The notes below the pieces were generated by a model. It was not told the DNA's origin and searched no databases. It was given only the letters and a program-made list of their open reading frames with translations. The translations under genes were made by a program, and so were the position numbers. From assembly GCF_011316935.1 (NCBI RefSeq), contig NZ_WLYS01000002.1, forward strand, positions 1 to 64,000: DNA of 64,000 nucleotides. Reading direction: 5' to 3'. This document shows, piece after piece, positions 9,240 through 18,304 of the stretch. Source of the DNA: Sphingobacterium chungjuense. Its GTDB lineage: Bacteria > Bacteroidota > Bacteroidia > Sphingobacteriales > Sphingobacteriaceae. Each line of letters starts with the position of its first letter. Within the stretch, counting starts at the first letter, position 1.

Positions 9240-12200
9240 TTAAAGTCCTAGAGATATGCCAAAAGAAATAATGCGGCTTGGCGGCCATCCACCAACATCG
9301 ACTCCGGGTTCTAAGTTGGCATTGGCTCCTACCACATCCGGATCAAGACCGCTGTAATTTGTTATCGTCAATAGATTCTGACCACTTACATAGACGTGCA
9401 TGGATGGTATATGCAGGCGTTTCAGCATATATTGTGGTAAAGTATATCCTATTTGTACATTGCTTAATCTCAAATAAGAACCGTTTTCTAACCAGCGATT
9501 ACTATCTCCGCGTACGTTGGAGATAATACCTTGATCAACCGCAGGATCTCCCGGTGTATTGCTCGTGTAGGATACGCCTAAACGTGGGAAATCCGTTGGA
9601 TTTTCCGCCGTCCACGGCATGATACCACGACGGTAATTAGAATAGCCCATGCCATCAAAGTCGCGACGCATATCATTGTACAATTTTGTGCCATATACAC
9701 CATATACCTGCAGGTTTAGCGTAAAATTCTTATAATACGCATTCCATTGTATGCCAGACGTAAACATAGGCCAAGGCGTACCTGCATACGTACGGTCATC
9801 TGGCGTGATGTCATTGTTCGTACCGCGATCTAATAAGTTTACATAGCGCACATCGCCAGGCTGCGCAATACCAGCCTGTGCACGATGCGCATCGATTTCT
9901 TCTTGATTCTGGAAAAGTCCGTCGGTCATAATCAGATAATATTCACCGATCGAACGACCAACTTGCGTCCGTGTATTGCCAGACTGTATGTAATTGCGCG
10001 GCAATCCAGTCGTTGGATCAATTCCCAGATTTCCTAACTTTAATACTTTATTGCGGATAGCACTGAAGTTTCCAGAAATATCCCACGTAAATCCATTCTC
10101 CCGCTGGCTGACGGGCCGATAGTTAAGCTCCAATTCTAGACCCTTATTTTCTATCGAGCCGATATTGGTCAATATACCGCCTCCGCCCACCGTGCCTAGG
10201 TATCCTGGTAGCGGCAAGTACAAGAGTACATCCGAAGTCACTGAGCGAAATGCGTTGAAGGACACATTAAACTGCGGATTGAAAACGGCCGCATCAAATC
10301 CTACATTTAAAGTTGCCTTTTGCTCCCATCTCAAATTGGGGTCTACCAAACTGACCTGCGTTGCACCGACTTGTGTGCTTTGTTCGCCCGAACCAAAGAT
10401 GGCTCTCGGAGCTTGATTGATTAACCCCAAATACTGGTAGTTTCCAAGATTTGCTGCACCCAAAACACCATACGACGCTCTCAACTTCAACTCGGGCAAC
10501 CAGCTTACATCATAAAAATCCTCGTTGCTAAGCCGCCAAGCAAATGCACCTGATGGGAAGAAACCTGTGCGGTACGGCTTGGAAAAGCGAGAATCTTTAT
10601 CAGATCGGAAACTAAAAGTGGCTAAATAGCGATCATCATACGTGTAGTTTAAACGACCCAACCAAGAATCAATGAAATTTCGGCCTCGGCTACCGGAAGA
10701 AATGCTCTCTCCTAAAGCCGAATTGATGGTTGTAAAGTACTGATCGGAAGCGGCTAAGAGATCGGTTTTACCTGCACCGATTGATTCCCGACCTATGGTT
10801 TGCTGAGTATAACCCACTACGCCATTTATCTGATGTTTACCTAACGTTTTATTGAAGTTGAGTGTGTGTTCGAACAAATAGCTGAGGAACTGTGATCGAT
10901 CTTCATCAATACGCGTAGGCGGATCAATTTGATTCCAGTACCAAATTCCTTTGCCACGAAGCGCGGTGTTTTTATCAAAACTAGTTTCCACACCGGCGTT
11001 TACACGGTACCGCAGCCAATCCAAGATATCTACTTCCCCATACAGATTACCTAATAGTTTCACATAGTTGTACGATGAATTCGTAATGTAGGCTTGGGCA
11101 ACTTGATTGCGAGAATAGGTTCGCGTATCGTTCGAGCCGATTCCCCATCCGCCTGGATTGGCATCGCTGATGAATGAAAAATCTTGCACAGGTATAATCG
11201 GCAACATGCTAAAGGCGTCGTAAAATGGATTGCCACCGAATGCTCCGCCAGAAAATGGCGATCGACCGTAGGAAGTAGATACCATCAGATTTTCTCCAAT
11301 ACGTACGCGTCCTTTCGATCCTTCGGTATTGATACGCAATGCTGCGCGATCAAATTTGCGTTCGATCATGGTACCCACATCTTTAAAATAAGATCCAGAC
11401 ATAAAATATTTGGACGTGAGCCCTCCGCCGGATACCGAGACGCTATAATCCTGAATCGCACCAGTACGAAACAACTCATCGCCCCAATTTACATCGGTTC
11501 CATCGTAATTCTCTACTGCATTCTGTTGCGTATATCCAGCATTTTCATACGCTTGTCGATTCATCGCAACGTATTCTGGCCCACTCATCATATCAAACAT
11601 TTTGGGCAAACTAGAGACGCTATAGCGCCCCGAAGCATTCACGACCATCGGTCCTGATTTTCCTTTTTTGGTGGTTATGATGATAACTCCATTGGCCGAA
11701 CGCGCACCATAAATCGCCGCTGCAGAAGCATCTTTGAGCACTTGTACACTTTCAATATCATTGGGATTGACGGTGACATTTGGGTCAGATAGCATTCCGT
11801 CAATAACATAAAGCGGACTAGCATTGCCATAAAGCGTACTTAAGCCACGAATGTTTACCACTGCTCCCTGGCCGGGGCCGCCAGAATTTCGCACCACCAA
11901 TCCAGAAGCCTGTCCTTGCAACGCTTCTGGCAAAGAACGCGCAACCTTTGCCGTGGTATTTTGCGTTTCTACGACAGATGCCGCCCCTGTTAAATCTTTT
12001 CTGCGGATGGATTGATAACCAATAACAACTACTTCATCGATATCGCTATCGTCTACCTGTAGCGTAATGTCTACCGTAGGGCTTCCCGACAACATAATTT
12101 CTTGTGATTGATAGCCCACGAAAGAAAAGACCACTGTTGCCGTTTCGCTACTCACAGCAAGTCGGTAGGAACCATTGGCTTGTGTGATTGTTTCAGTATT

Positions 12201-12422
12201 CGTACTCTTTTCGCGGACAGATACACCTTGCACAGGTTGCCCATTGGCATCTTGCACAGTTCCGATTACCACAAAAACAGACTGTAAACTCTGATAATTC
12301 ACGGTTTTACTGCTAAGTGCTCGACGGTAATGGGCGGCTAATGAGGTGGTATTTGCCTGCAAAGACCCCAACGGAAATATCGCGGTCGATAACAAGCCCA
12401 GCAGGGCTGCAATTTGTCTCAT
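9240..12422 (-). CDS. SusC/RagA TonB-linked outer-membrane transporter (1060 aa)
   Basis: The protein has a signal sequence, a carboxypeptidase-like domain (I-G-T-V-Q-D-A-N-G-Q-P-V, about 52-130), and a TonB-box region (D-E-V-V-V-I-G-Y). A plug follows with the SusC marker V-L-K-D-A-S-A-A-A-I-Y-G-A-R-S-A-N-G-V, then a large barrel. It is the first gene of a four-gene operon with SusD, a CBM6-like lipoprotein and GH43. No STN domain is present, so control by an ECF sigma/anti-sigma pair is unlikely, and no regulator lies beside it. Confidence 0.93.
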   Translation of the reverse strand: MRQIAALLGLLSTAIFPLGSLQANTTSLAAHYRRALSSKTVNYQSLQSVFVVIGTVQDANGQPVQGVSVREKSTNTETITQANGSYRLAVSSETATVVFSFVGYQSQEIMLSGSPTVDITLQVDDSDIDEVVVIGYQSIRRKDLTGAASVVETQNTTAKVARSLPEALQGQASGLVVRNSGGPGQGAVVNIRGLSTLYGNASPLYVIDGMLSDPNVTVNPNDIESVQVLKDASAAAIYGARSANGVIIITTKKGKSGPMVVNASGRYSVSSLPKMFDMMSGPEYVAMNRQAYENAGYTQQNAVENYDGTDVNWGDELFRTGAIQDYSVSVSGGGLTSKYFMSGSYFKDVGTMIERKFDRAALRINTEGSKGRVRIGENLMVSTSYGRSPFSGGAFGGNPFYDAFSMLPIIPVQDFSFISDANPGGWGIGSNDTRTYSRNQVAQAYITNSSYNYVKLLGNLYGEVDILDWLRYRVNAGVETSFDKNTALRGKGIWYWNQIDPPTRIDEDRSQFLSYLFEHTLNFNKTLGKHQINGVVGYTQQTIGRESIGAGKTDLLAASDQYFTTINSALGESISSGSRGRNFIDSWLGRLNYTYDDRYLATFSFRSDKDSRFSKPYRTGFFPSGAFAWRLSNEDFYDVSWLPELKLRASYGVLGAANLGNYQYLGLINQAPRAIFGSGEQSTQVGATQVSLVDPNLRWEQKATLNVGFDAAVFNPQFNVSFNAFRSVTSDVLLYLPLPGYLGTVGGGGILTNIGSIENKGLELELNYRPVSQRENGFTWDISGNFSAIRNKVLKLGNLGIDPTTGLPRNYIQSGNTRTQVGRSIGEYYLIMTDGLFQNQEEIDAHRAQAGIAQPGDVRYVNLLDRGTNNDITPDDRTYAGTPWPMFTSGIQWNAYYKNFTLNLQVYGVYGTKLYNDMRRDFDGMGYSNYRRGIMPWTAENPTDFPRLGVSYTSNTPGDPAVDQGIISNVRGDSNRWLENGSYLRLSNVQIGYTLPQYMLKRLHIPSMHVYVSGQNLLTITNYSGLDPDVVGANANLEPGVDVGGWPPSRIISFGISLGL

Positions 12423-13332
12423 AAATTATTGTGGTTTAGGTTTATATCGAGCAATATAAGCATTGGTTACGCTGTGCAGTTTGCCATATCTGATCAAATT
12501 ATATCCAATTTAGATCAAAGTGAAACTCATCGTTATTTTCCATAACTACCTATCATTCCTCATAGCGGGGAAGACAACCAAACAGTTTCTGCAGGAGAAA
12601 GAGGCGTTTTACTCCTATAACATATTTGATCTTATTTTTAATATTGCTCAATAAATAACGGCAAACCAATATGAAACGCTCGCGTTTTATAAGCACGGGT
12701 GCGCTTGAGGAATAATTGTAGCAAAATCTGAAAATGTATACTTGGAAAATGAACTTATTGTGCATTAATTTGTGCATTTAGGTCAAATTTTGCCCGGAAC
12801 AATTAATATTGATGAACTTGGCAACCCAAGTCAATGAGGAATGGGGGATGATGTTGAAGCCTATAAACTTTTTATGAATTATGCATTTGGGGCGATTGGG
12901 AACATTTCTGTTATATAATTCTTAATAGCGCATTCAGTTCTATTTTCGTGATTAACCTCTATGTTTAAAATTGAAAAGTCAAGAAATTCGATATCGTTTT
13001 GCTGAATAACCTCAAGATGTTAAGTCTTTTGAGTGCCTAGAATTGTAATAGCCCTAACAACCAATAATGATGTATTTACGAGATATAAAGAGACTTAACC
13101 GATTATTTACTGTAACCTATTTGTAACCTTAATCCTATCTGTATCAAAATTTGATTTATTAGATTGAAGTCATAGGCTTAGGTTATAAGACTCCATGTTA
13201 CGCCTGTTGGTAAAGCGAAAAATATTCGTTTAAAACTTGCAGAAGCAATGCGTTATAATTCTTGAAGACGTTAAATTTTATTACGCAATGCATTTATAAA
13301 GGTTGAGCAGGAAGTCTTGGTAATAAACACAT
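12423..13332. other. 910-bp gap: SusC-operon leader, coding-like remnant and a dispersed repeat
   Basis: The first part is the leader of the SusC operon; no consensus -7 box could be fixed. Around 12781-12924 the plus strand carries a protein-like frame (L-G-Q-I-L-P-G-T-I-N-I-D-E-L-G-N, one stop, then D-D-V-E-A-Y-K-L-F-M-N-Y) that looks like an old gene fragment of unknown family. 13014-13139 is an imperfect copy of the repeat at 36940-37065. Nothing else was recognised. Confidence 0.4.
13014..13139 (+). repeat. Dispersed imperfect repeat, copy A
   Basis: This copy aligns by eye with 36940-37065. The opening AAGATGTT(A/G)AGTCTTTTGAG runs into GCCTAGAA, and a second conserved core ATTTACTGTAACC(T/A)ATTTGTAACCT lies about 85 bases on. 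The middle is more diverged. No reading frame is evident. Its nature is unknown. Confidence 0.55.
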
Positions 13333-14286
13333 TCACATTTCAATTCTGTGATATCGTTCTTCCAAAAGGTTTTTGTACTTCTCTTTATATTCGTCAGAAA
13401 GAAATGAAAGATCAATCCATTGCAAAGCAATTGGTTTCCTTTTCTGAAAACGTTTGGCAATACCATTAATCTGCTTGGCGTTTAATCCTAACAACAGTCC
13501 TAATCTTTGAAAATGCTCCCAATGAAGTTTTCTTTTTTTCCCATCCAAAGTTAATGCAAGCTCTTCCGTGTCTTCGGGGTTTACGATAGCTACATTAAGC
13601 AGATCGTAAGCTGGTGCCAATGTCCATTTTCCGTTCGTGTTGATCATGGAGAAATTTTTCAGGTGCATATCGTTATTTCCAGTGAGGAAACAAAAGACTG
13701 CCAATTCTAAGAAGTAAAACTTATCCAGCAACGTATTGTACGAGTACAAGTCCAGTGCCTTGCCGACTTTCTCCATTGATCCTTTGTATTTGTCGAATGC
13801 TTCTGTTATTTGGAACATATCGAGCATATGTATTTTTTCTCCGGCGTCAGTTCGATCTATTCTTTTTGTAATATAAGATGGTTCACCGGATTTTAACCGT
13901 ATCAGACTAGACTTTACCACGTTTATGCCGAAAGCTTCGGCGATACGCATGGTTAAGTGTTCATTTTGCGGCATTTCAGGAAAATAATCGGAAGGGGGTT
14001 TGAAGATATAACTTCCATCCAAAGCTCCCACTACGGTTAGACGCCCCTTTTCTCCATATTGGATCGTGCTTTTTACTACCGATAAAGAAAGTTTAGGCTG
14101 CACGCCGGGAACTGCTATGCTCCGCTCTACGACGTTCTTCGCCAATTCAGTCATTTCTGCCAATGAATGTTCGATCACTGGCGGCTGTTTTGTACCGAAA
14201 AATTCTAAACTACATTCCTCGTGAAAATCATCCGATTTATCGTTAGGTAATTCTTTATAACAGTATAAACACTTTTTGTTACTCAT
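13333..14286 (-). CDS. hipT: HipT-like serine/threonine kinase toxin (HipA C-terminal domain, 317 aa)
   Basis: The start at 14286 is chosen because ATGAGTAA gives an 8-base overlap with the upstream stop. The kinase motifs are clear: glycine-rich loop with V-P-G-V-Q-P-K-L (59-66), catalytic D206 in G-N-N-D-M-H-L-K-N-F, and metal-binding D228 in A-P-A-Y-D-L. The HipA N-subdomain is absent here and encoded separately next door, as in HipBST systems. At the loop, A58 and P60 occupy the places where HipT proteins usually carry autophosphorylated serines; S56 is nearby. An N-terminal C6-x2-C9-x12-H22-x2-C25 set could bind zinc. Known relatives phosphorylate aminoacyl-tRNA synthetases; the target here is unknown. 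Confidence 0.88.
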   Translation of the reverse strand: MSNKKCLYCYKELPNDKSDDFHEECSLEFFGTKQPPVIEHSLAEMTELAKNVVERSIAVPGVQPKLSLSVVKSTIQYGEKGRLTVVGALDGSYIFKPPSDYFPEMPQNEHLTMRIAEAFGINVVKSSLIRLKSGEPSYITKRIDRTDAGEKIHMLDMFQITEAFDKYKGSMEKVGKALDLYSYNTLLDKFYFLELAVFCFLTGNNDMHLKNFSMINTNGKWTLAPAYDLLNVAIVNPEDTEELALTLDGKKRKLHWEHFQRLGLLLGLNAKQINGIAKRFQKRKPIALQWIDLSFLSDEYKEKYKNLLEERYHRIEM

Positions 14287-14611
14287 TTTCTTGAGATATA
14301 GGTTGAACACTTACAGCACCGATACAGTTTTGGCAGCACGCTAACAGCAAACCCATACGGTCGTTTGTATTAATTTTCCAATTCTTGGAAGCAATGTCCA
14401 ACAACCAGCCTTCTGGTATTAGTCCCTCAAAAAATGGAAACAAACGTTTATCGTTGTAGGGCTTGAATCTTACAGGCATGGTGAATGTTATGAATGCTGA
14501 AGGATAAGCTTTGATATAGGCTTCATCATATTGAAAAACATATTCACCATCGTCGGTCTCTGTGAGGGTTCCCGCCAAATGATCCTTGTAGTAAATAGAT
14601 GCTTTTCTCAT
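14279..14611 (-). CDS. hipS: HipS-like protein (stand-alone HipA N-terminal subdomain, 110 aa)
   Basis: This is the HipA N-terminal domain as a separate gene. Recognisable parts are A-S-I-Y-Y-K-D-H-L-A-G-T-L at the start, a central F-F-E-G-L-I-P-E-G-W-L-L and the G-L-L-L-A-C-C-Q-N-C-I-G-A-V-S-V ending. In the described E. coli HipBST system the small HipS protein acts as the antitoxin for HipT, while HipB augments and binds DNA. Its ATG overlaps the hipB stop by four bases (ATGA), and its stop overlaps hipT, so all three are translationally coupled. Confidence 0.85.
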   Translation of the reverse strand: MRKASIYYKDHLAGTLTETDDGEYVFQYDEAYIKAYPSAFITFTMPVRFKPYNDKRLFPFFEGLIPEGWLLDIASKNWKINTNDRMGLLLACCQNCIGAVSVQPISQENE

Positions 14612-14832
14612 CTTTGATCATTTGCAGTTAATATCTCTCTTGCATTCACAGGAGCCAAGATATGCCCGAACATTTTAAGTACTTGGTTTACTTTTTCGAG
14701 ATTTAGGTTTTCCTTACCCTGTTCAATTTTCCTTATTACCGTAAGTGCAACACCAGCGCGTTCAGCAAACTCTTCTTGTGTAAGATTTACTTCCTTTCTT
14801 TTTAGCTTTACAAAATCTGCAAGTAATGTCAT
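14608..14832 (-). CDS. hipB: HipB-like Xre-family DNA-binding protein (74 aa)
   Basis: The start at 14832 (M-T-L-L-A-D-F) is preferred over an AT-rich 19-codon extension that would run through the promoter. Residues about 10-65 form an Xre helix-turn-helix (L-T-Q-E-E-F-A-E-R-A-G-V, then I-R-K-I-E-Q-G-K-E-N). It is first in the operon. HipB proteins dimerise, bind operators in their own promoter and repress the operon; the inverted repeat just upstream fits this. Confidence 0.88.
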   Translation of the reverse strand: MTLLADFVKLKRKEVNLTQEEFAERAGVALTVIRKIEQGKENLNLEKVNQVLKMFGHILAPVNAREILTANDQR

Positions 14833-14860
14833 AATTATATGCTTTAGCAACGAATTTAAA

Positions 14861-14895
14861 CAAATATACAATTTTATATGCGAAAACATATAAAA
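14861..14895 (-). promoter_or_regulatory. hipBST promoter with overlapping HipB operator candidate
   Basis: On the minus strand TATATTTG (14861-14868) matches the Bacteroidota -7 box TAnnTTTG. Immediately upstream, 14872-14895 is a perfect inverted repeat: TTTTATATG, spacer CGAAAA, CATATAAAA. Further TTATATG half-sites lie at 14835-14841 and 14914-14920. An operator between the promoter elements is the expected layout for autorepression. Binding is inferred. Confidence 0.6.
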
Positions 14896-15248
14896 ATAAT
14901 TTATTGATATAAATTATATGTACTTAGATATAATAAAGCACAGAATTATTATGATGAAGTTTATTGGACAATTAACAAAACCTCATTAAAATATATAGCC
15001 TAAATAGAATTTTGAAACTCTTCGGCAGTGCGTGCTGATATAGCGAAAAATCGTAGTTTTTGAAGTAAATTACTTTATATATTCTAAAATATTGCCTTAT
15101 GACCTATTCGTAGTACTATCTGCTAGAGCCTCATAATCTTGAAATCTTTTGAGGGATGACTCACTCATAGTTACCATTAACATGGAGATGCTCAAAAAGA
15201 GCACAGCTATGATTTTATTACTTATCATACTTCTGTTTTATATATCGA
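14896..15248. other. Intergenic between hipBST and the MscS gene
   Basis: No gene was seen. 15030-15060 (GATATAGCGAAAAATCG) and 15130-15160 (CTTTTGAGGGATGACTC) are faintly like parts of the 13014-13230 region, but the similarity is too weak to call a third repeat copy. Confidence 0.3.
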
Positions 15249-17723
15249 TTATAGTTTCTGTTTTTCCGAATCTGAATTGTCCTGATGGATGTGTACTTCC
15301 TGTTGTGTTAATGACAACTGAACTCCATTTTTATCGAACATTCTAGTAATTTGAACCAACAGGTTACTTTTGATCTGGCCTGCATCCTTTAGGGTTCTTA
15401 CCCAAAAATGAACATCAACGGAGACCGACTGCGCCGTCACCTCAACAAACTCTATCGCTGGTGATGGATTATCGAGTACTTGTGTTTCATTTTCAAAAAT
15501 TTTCAGCAACAGTTCCTTTGTTCGTTCCAGTTCTATACCATAACGCAGATCCAAATGTATATGCAAGCGTTTTCGAAAGCCCCCGAGAGTCCAATTTATC
15601 ACATGAGAATTAAGCAGGTCGCCATTTGGCATTATCATGTTCGCTCCGTCCGGAGTTGCTATCACGCTACTACGGAATCCTATTGATTTTACCCTGCCGG
15701 ACTGTCCTCCTACTTCTATCATATCATCTACATTTACAGGCTTCTCAAAGGCAATGATAAGTCCACTAACTAAATTGTTTACCAAGCTCTGTAAGCCGAA
15801 ACCGATACCTACGCCCAGAGCCCCAATAATAATAGTGATCTGTTGCAGAGGTATGCCTATTGCTGAAAAAGCAAGAAATAGTCCGAGTACAATGATGCTT
15901 ATGCGTACCAAAAGGATCCAACTTCCGATGTGGAATTTTTTAGCTTCTTTTTCATCGTTCGTATTCCACTGTGGATCGGATGCAAAAAAGGAAACAACTT
16001 TTGAAAGCACAGTCGCGGCGATCATGATCACAAAGAAGGTACCGATATTGATCACGGAGAAATTGTAGCTTCCCAACCGATGCTCGGAATAAAGTAATTC
16101 GTTGATCGGCTCGGTAATAAAATGGAACTCGTAGAAGTTGCGCCCAAACAGCACTAACCATCCTATGGTCAATAACATATAGAAAAAAGCTGGGGCTCGC
16201 ATTCCTACTCTGTTATAGTTGATATAGAAAAATCTCCTCTCCTGCTTGATATATAATGTAGAGGCTATACTAAGCCCTTCGTTCACCAATTTTACCACCC
16301 ATAGAAAAACTATGGCAGCCGAGACACTTATTAAACCTGCAACCATCAAGGCTTTGGCTATATTAAATATTCCAAAAATATTTAAGATGATCGCCACAGT
16401 CTCAAGAATAGTCATCAAAAGTATGGGATACAGTATCCACCTTTCCTGTAGTTCATTGTGTTTATTTTTATTTAATAAAGCGATAGTTCCACATATCACA
16501 GCCAAAATGGATATTCCTAGCATTACATATCGCTCAGTTCTAGAGGCCTGAAGAATCATATTGTCAATAGACGCGGCAAGAAATAAAAGGGAGAAACTCA
16601 ACCATATCAGCATCCAATAGGTCGATATGTAGCGCCTAAAGATAAAGGTCAACAGCAGCGAGCTTACAAGTAGGAAGATAATTAAAAAAACATAGGGCGG
16701 ATCAGGAAATATAAACTGGGTAACCGACAACCCAATTAGCAAACTTGAACAAATTGGCGAAGAAAGCATTAGACTTTCACCCTTGAGTTTATCCTTAACT
16801 AATACTGCTTGCCGCTTAAGTGAAGTTACATATACAACAATGCATACCATAATAACAAAAGCCAAAAACAACTTTCCTTTGTTAGCTTTCACATAGTATG
16901 TAAATACTAGTTTAGCTTTAAGAAATGAAAAGTATAAGATCTCATGAGGTGGACGCTCGTATTTGCTGCTTTCCCATAAAGGTGCGAAATCTCTAGACAA
17001 ACCTTTGTTCGTGATTTCCGTTTGGTAATAAACGATTTCTTCCAAATTGTTCTCAATGGTTAAAAGCTCCAAGTTCACTTTGTCCTGCATAGCCTGTATA
17101 CCATTAATATTTGCGGCTAGGTCTTTGTCAATTGGACTTAAACCCTTAGAGACTAGTCTTATCTTATTAATATATTCCGTTAGTTCGACTGAATCCCTTG
17201 AAAAGACAAAGAGTGACCGGTCATTTGACAAAGAGTCAATCTGCAGCCGATAGTTAACTAGATGTTCATGATAATTGTCTATCTGGTTTTTGTAAGTCAG
17301 TATCTGTATCTGCAGTGCATGAAGGATGTTGTAGGTTGCAGTGAGATTGCGAGAAGTATGTGCGCTGCCCTGATGTTGGAAAACGCCATCACCGGCCAGA
17401 TCGCGCCATCGCGAAACCTCAGTAAGTCTATTATGCATTGATAGGGTATCAAAACCTTTTTTAAGGAAGGAACGAGCCTGTCTCGACACAACTTTAATTT
17501 CCTCAAATATCCTACCTTGACGAATCATTGCTCTATCCAACGCTAGATCGCTAGCGCTTTCAGCGGATGCTCGCCGGAAAAACTCTTCCATCCTGGCCAC
17601 GTAGTCTATTTTACCCGTGTCTAGATTAAAATTTATAGTATCTTGGGCATGCAAAGTATTACCTAATATGGAAAGTAGATTTTGTGCGAAAACAAGAAGA
17701 AAAACAGTTAATAACTCCTTCAT
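15249..17723 (-). CDS. Large mechanosensitive channel of the MscS family (824 aa)
   Basis: The signal sequence is followed by an extended, mostly helical periplasmic region (about 25-260) and about ten membrane segments. The MscS core comes last: the pore helix G-A-L-G-V-G-I-G-F-G-L-Q-S-L-V-N-N near residue 645, then the beta domain with F-E-K-P-V-N-V-D-D-M-I-E-V-G-G-Q-S-G and V-I-N-W-T. The channel would open under membrane tension and release solutes during hypo-osmotic shock. The length and domain layout resemble the MscK/YbiO-type large MscS proteins. It is a single gene. Confidence 0.92.
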   Translation of the reverse strand: MKELLTVFLLVFAQNLLSILGNTLHAQDTINFNLDTGKIDYVARMEEFFRRASAESASDLALDRAMIRQGRIFEEIKVVSRQARSFLKKGFDTLSMHNRLTEVSRWRDLAGDGVFQHQGSAHTSRNLTATYNILHALQIQILTYKNQIDNYHEHLVNYRLQIDSLSNDRSLFVFSRDSVELTEYINKIRLVSKGLSPIDKDLAANINGIQAMQDKVNLELLTIENNLEEIVYYQTEITNKGLSRDFAPLWESSKYERPPHEILYFSFLKAKLVFTYYVKANKGKLFLAFVIMVCIVVYVTSLKRQAVLVKDKLKGESLMLSSPICSSLLIGLSVTQFIFPDPPYVFLIIFLLVSSLLLTFIFRRYISTYWMLIWLSFSLLFLAASIDNMILQASRTERYVMLGISILAVICGTIALLNKNKHNELQERWILYPILLMTILETVAIILNIFGIFNIAKALMVAGLISVSAAIVFLWVVKLVNEGLSIASTLYIKQERRFFYINYNRVGMRAPAFFYMLLTIGWLVLFGRNFYEFHFITEPINELLYSEHRLGSYNFSVINIGTFFVIMIAATVLSKVVSFFASDPQWNTNDEKEAKKFHIGSWILLVRISIIVLGLFLAFSAIGIPLQQITIIIGALGVGIGFGLQSLVNNLVSGLIIAFEKPVNVDDMIEVGGQSGRVKSIGFRSSVIATPDGANMIMPNGDLLNSHVINWTLGGFRKRLHIHLDLRYGIELERTKELLLKIFENETQVLDNPSPAIEFVEVTAQSVSVDVHFWVRTLKDAGQIKSNLLVQITRMFDKNGVQLSLTQQEVHIHQDNSDSEKQKL

Positions 17724-17956
17724 ATGCGTATCACTATTTTAAATTAGGTTTTAGTCTGTCGATTTTTTAGTTTTCTCTGATCAACTTCAATTTACAGATC
17801 AATTTTTTATATGTAAAACGAGATATTGCCAGAGCACAACCTTTTCGGAATAAAAATTTTCCGTTTTTTATTTAAAAATATGCAATATATTCCACAAAAT
17901 AAGGATTTGAGTTAAGGGAAACCTGCTTGAACTACTTATTCAGAAAACGATAGTTT

Positions 17957-18304
17957 TTAAGCCAAAGCTACTTTAGTCTTACCTAGTAGATTATTGATAT
18001 CAAAAGGCTTTTGAATAAAGCCTTTTGGTTCTTGGATCCCATTTAAATAGGTTCTCAAAGCATGCGCATTCCTTATAAGAACCAGAATGACTTTTTTGGT
18101 CTCAGTCTTACGTATAGATTTACACAAGTCAATCACAGAATCATCAGATAACATAACATCGAATAGATATAGATCTGCGATGTGCAATCTCTATTACTGA
18201 AGGCTGCTATGCTTTCAAAACTCTGAACAAGAAATCTGCGTCAGTTAGTAGGGTCTCCAACAAGTCTCTTATGCATTATCATCCTCTACAACAAATATCT
18301 TCAT
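17957..18304 (-). pseudogene. Frameshifted response-regulator (receiver domain) pseudogene
   Basis: The start at 18304 reads M-K-I-F-V-V-E-D-D-N. The sequence then continues in a second frame (I-R-D-L-L-E-T-L-L-T-D-A-D-F-L), a third frame (V-Q-S-F-E-S-I-A-A-F-S-N-R-D), and returns to the first (Y-L-F-D-V-M-L-S-D-D-S, and later F-I-Q-K-P-F-D). Stitched together these give one complete receiver domain with acidic pair, phospho-Asp and Lys. At least three small indels therefore inactivate it. The remaining open 3' part is 17957-18187. Confidence 0.75.

Noticed and set aside
9278..12000. Several plus-strand frames of 80-157 codons opposite the SusC gene
   Set aside because: They are shadows of a clearly coding minus-strand gene and show no family motifs.
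12553..12777. 74-codon minus-strand frame upstream of the SusC operon
   Set aside because: Composition dominated by Phe/Tyr/Lys from AT-rich DNA, with no motif and no start signal. It also overlaps the SusC leader.
15010..15160. Possible third copy of the dispersed repeat
   Set aside because: Only scattered short matches (GCGAAAAAT, TCTTTTGAG), with order and spacing not preserved.
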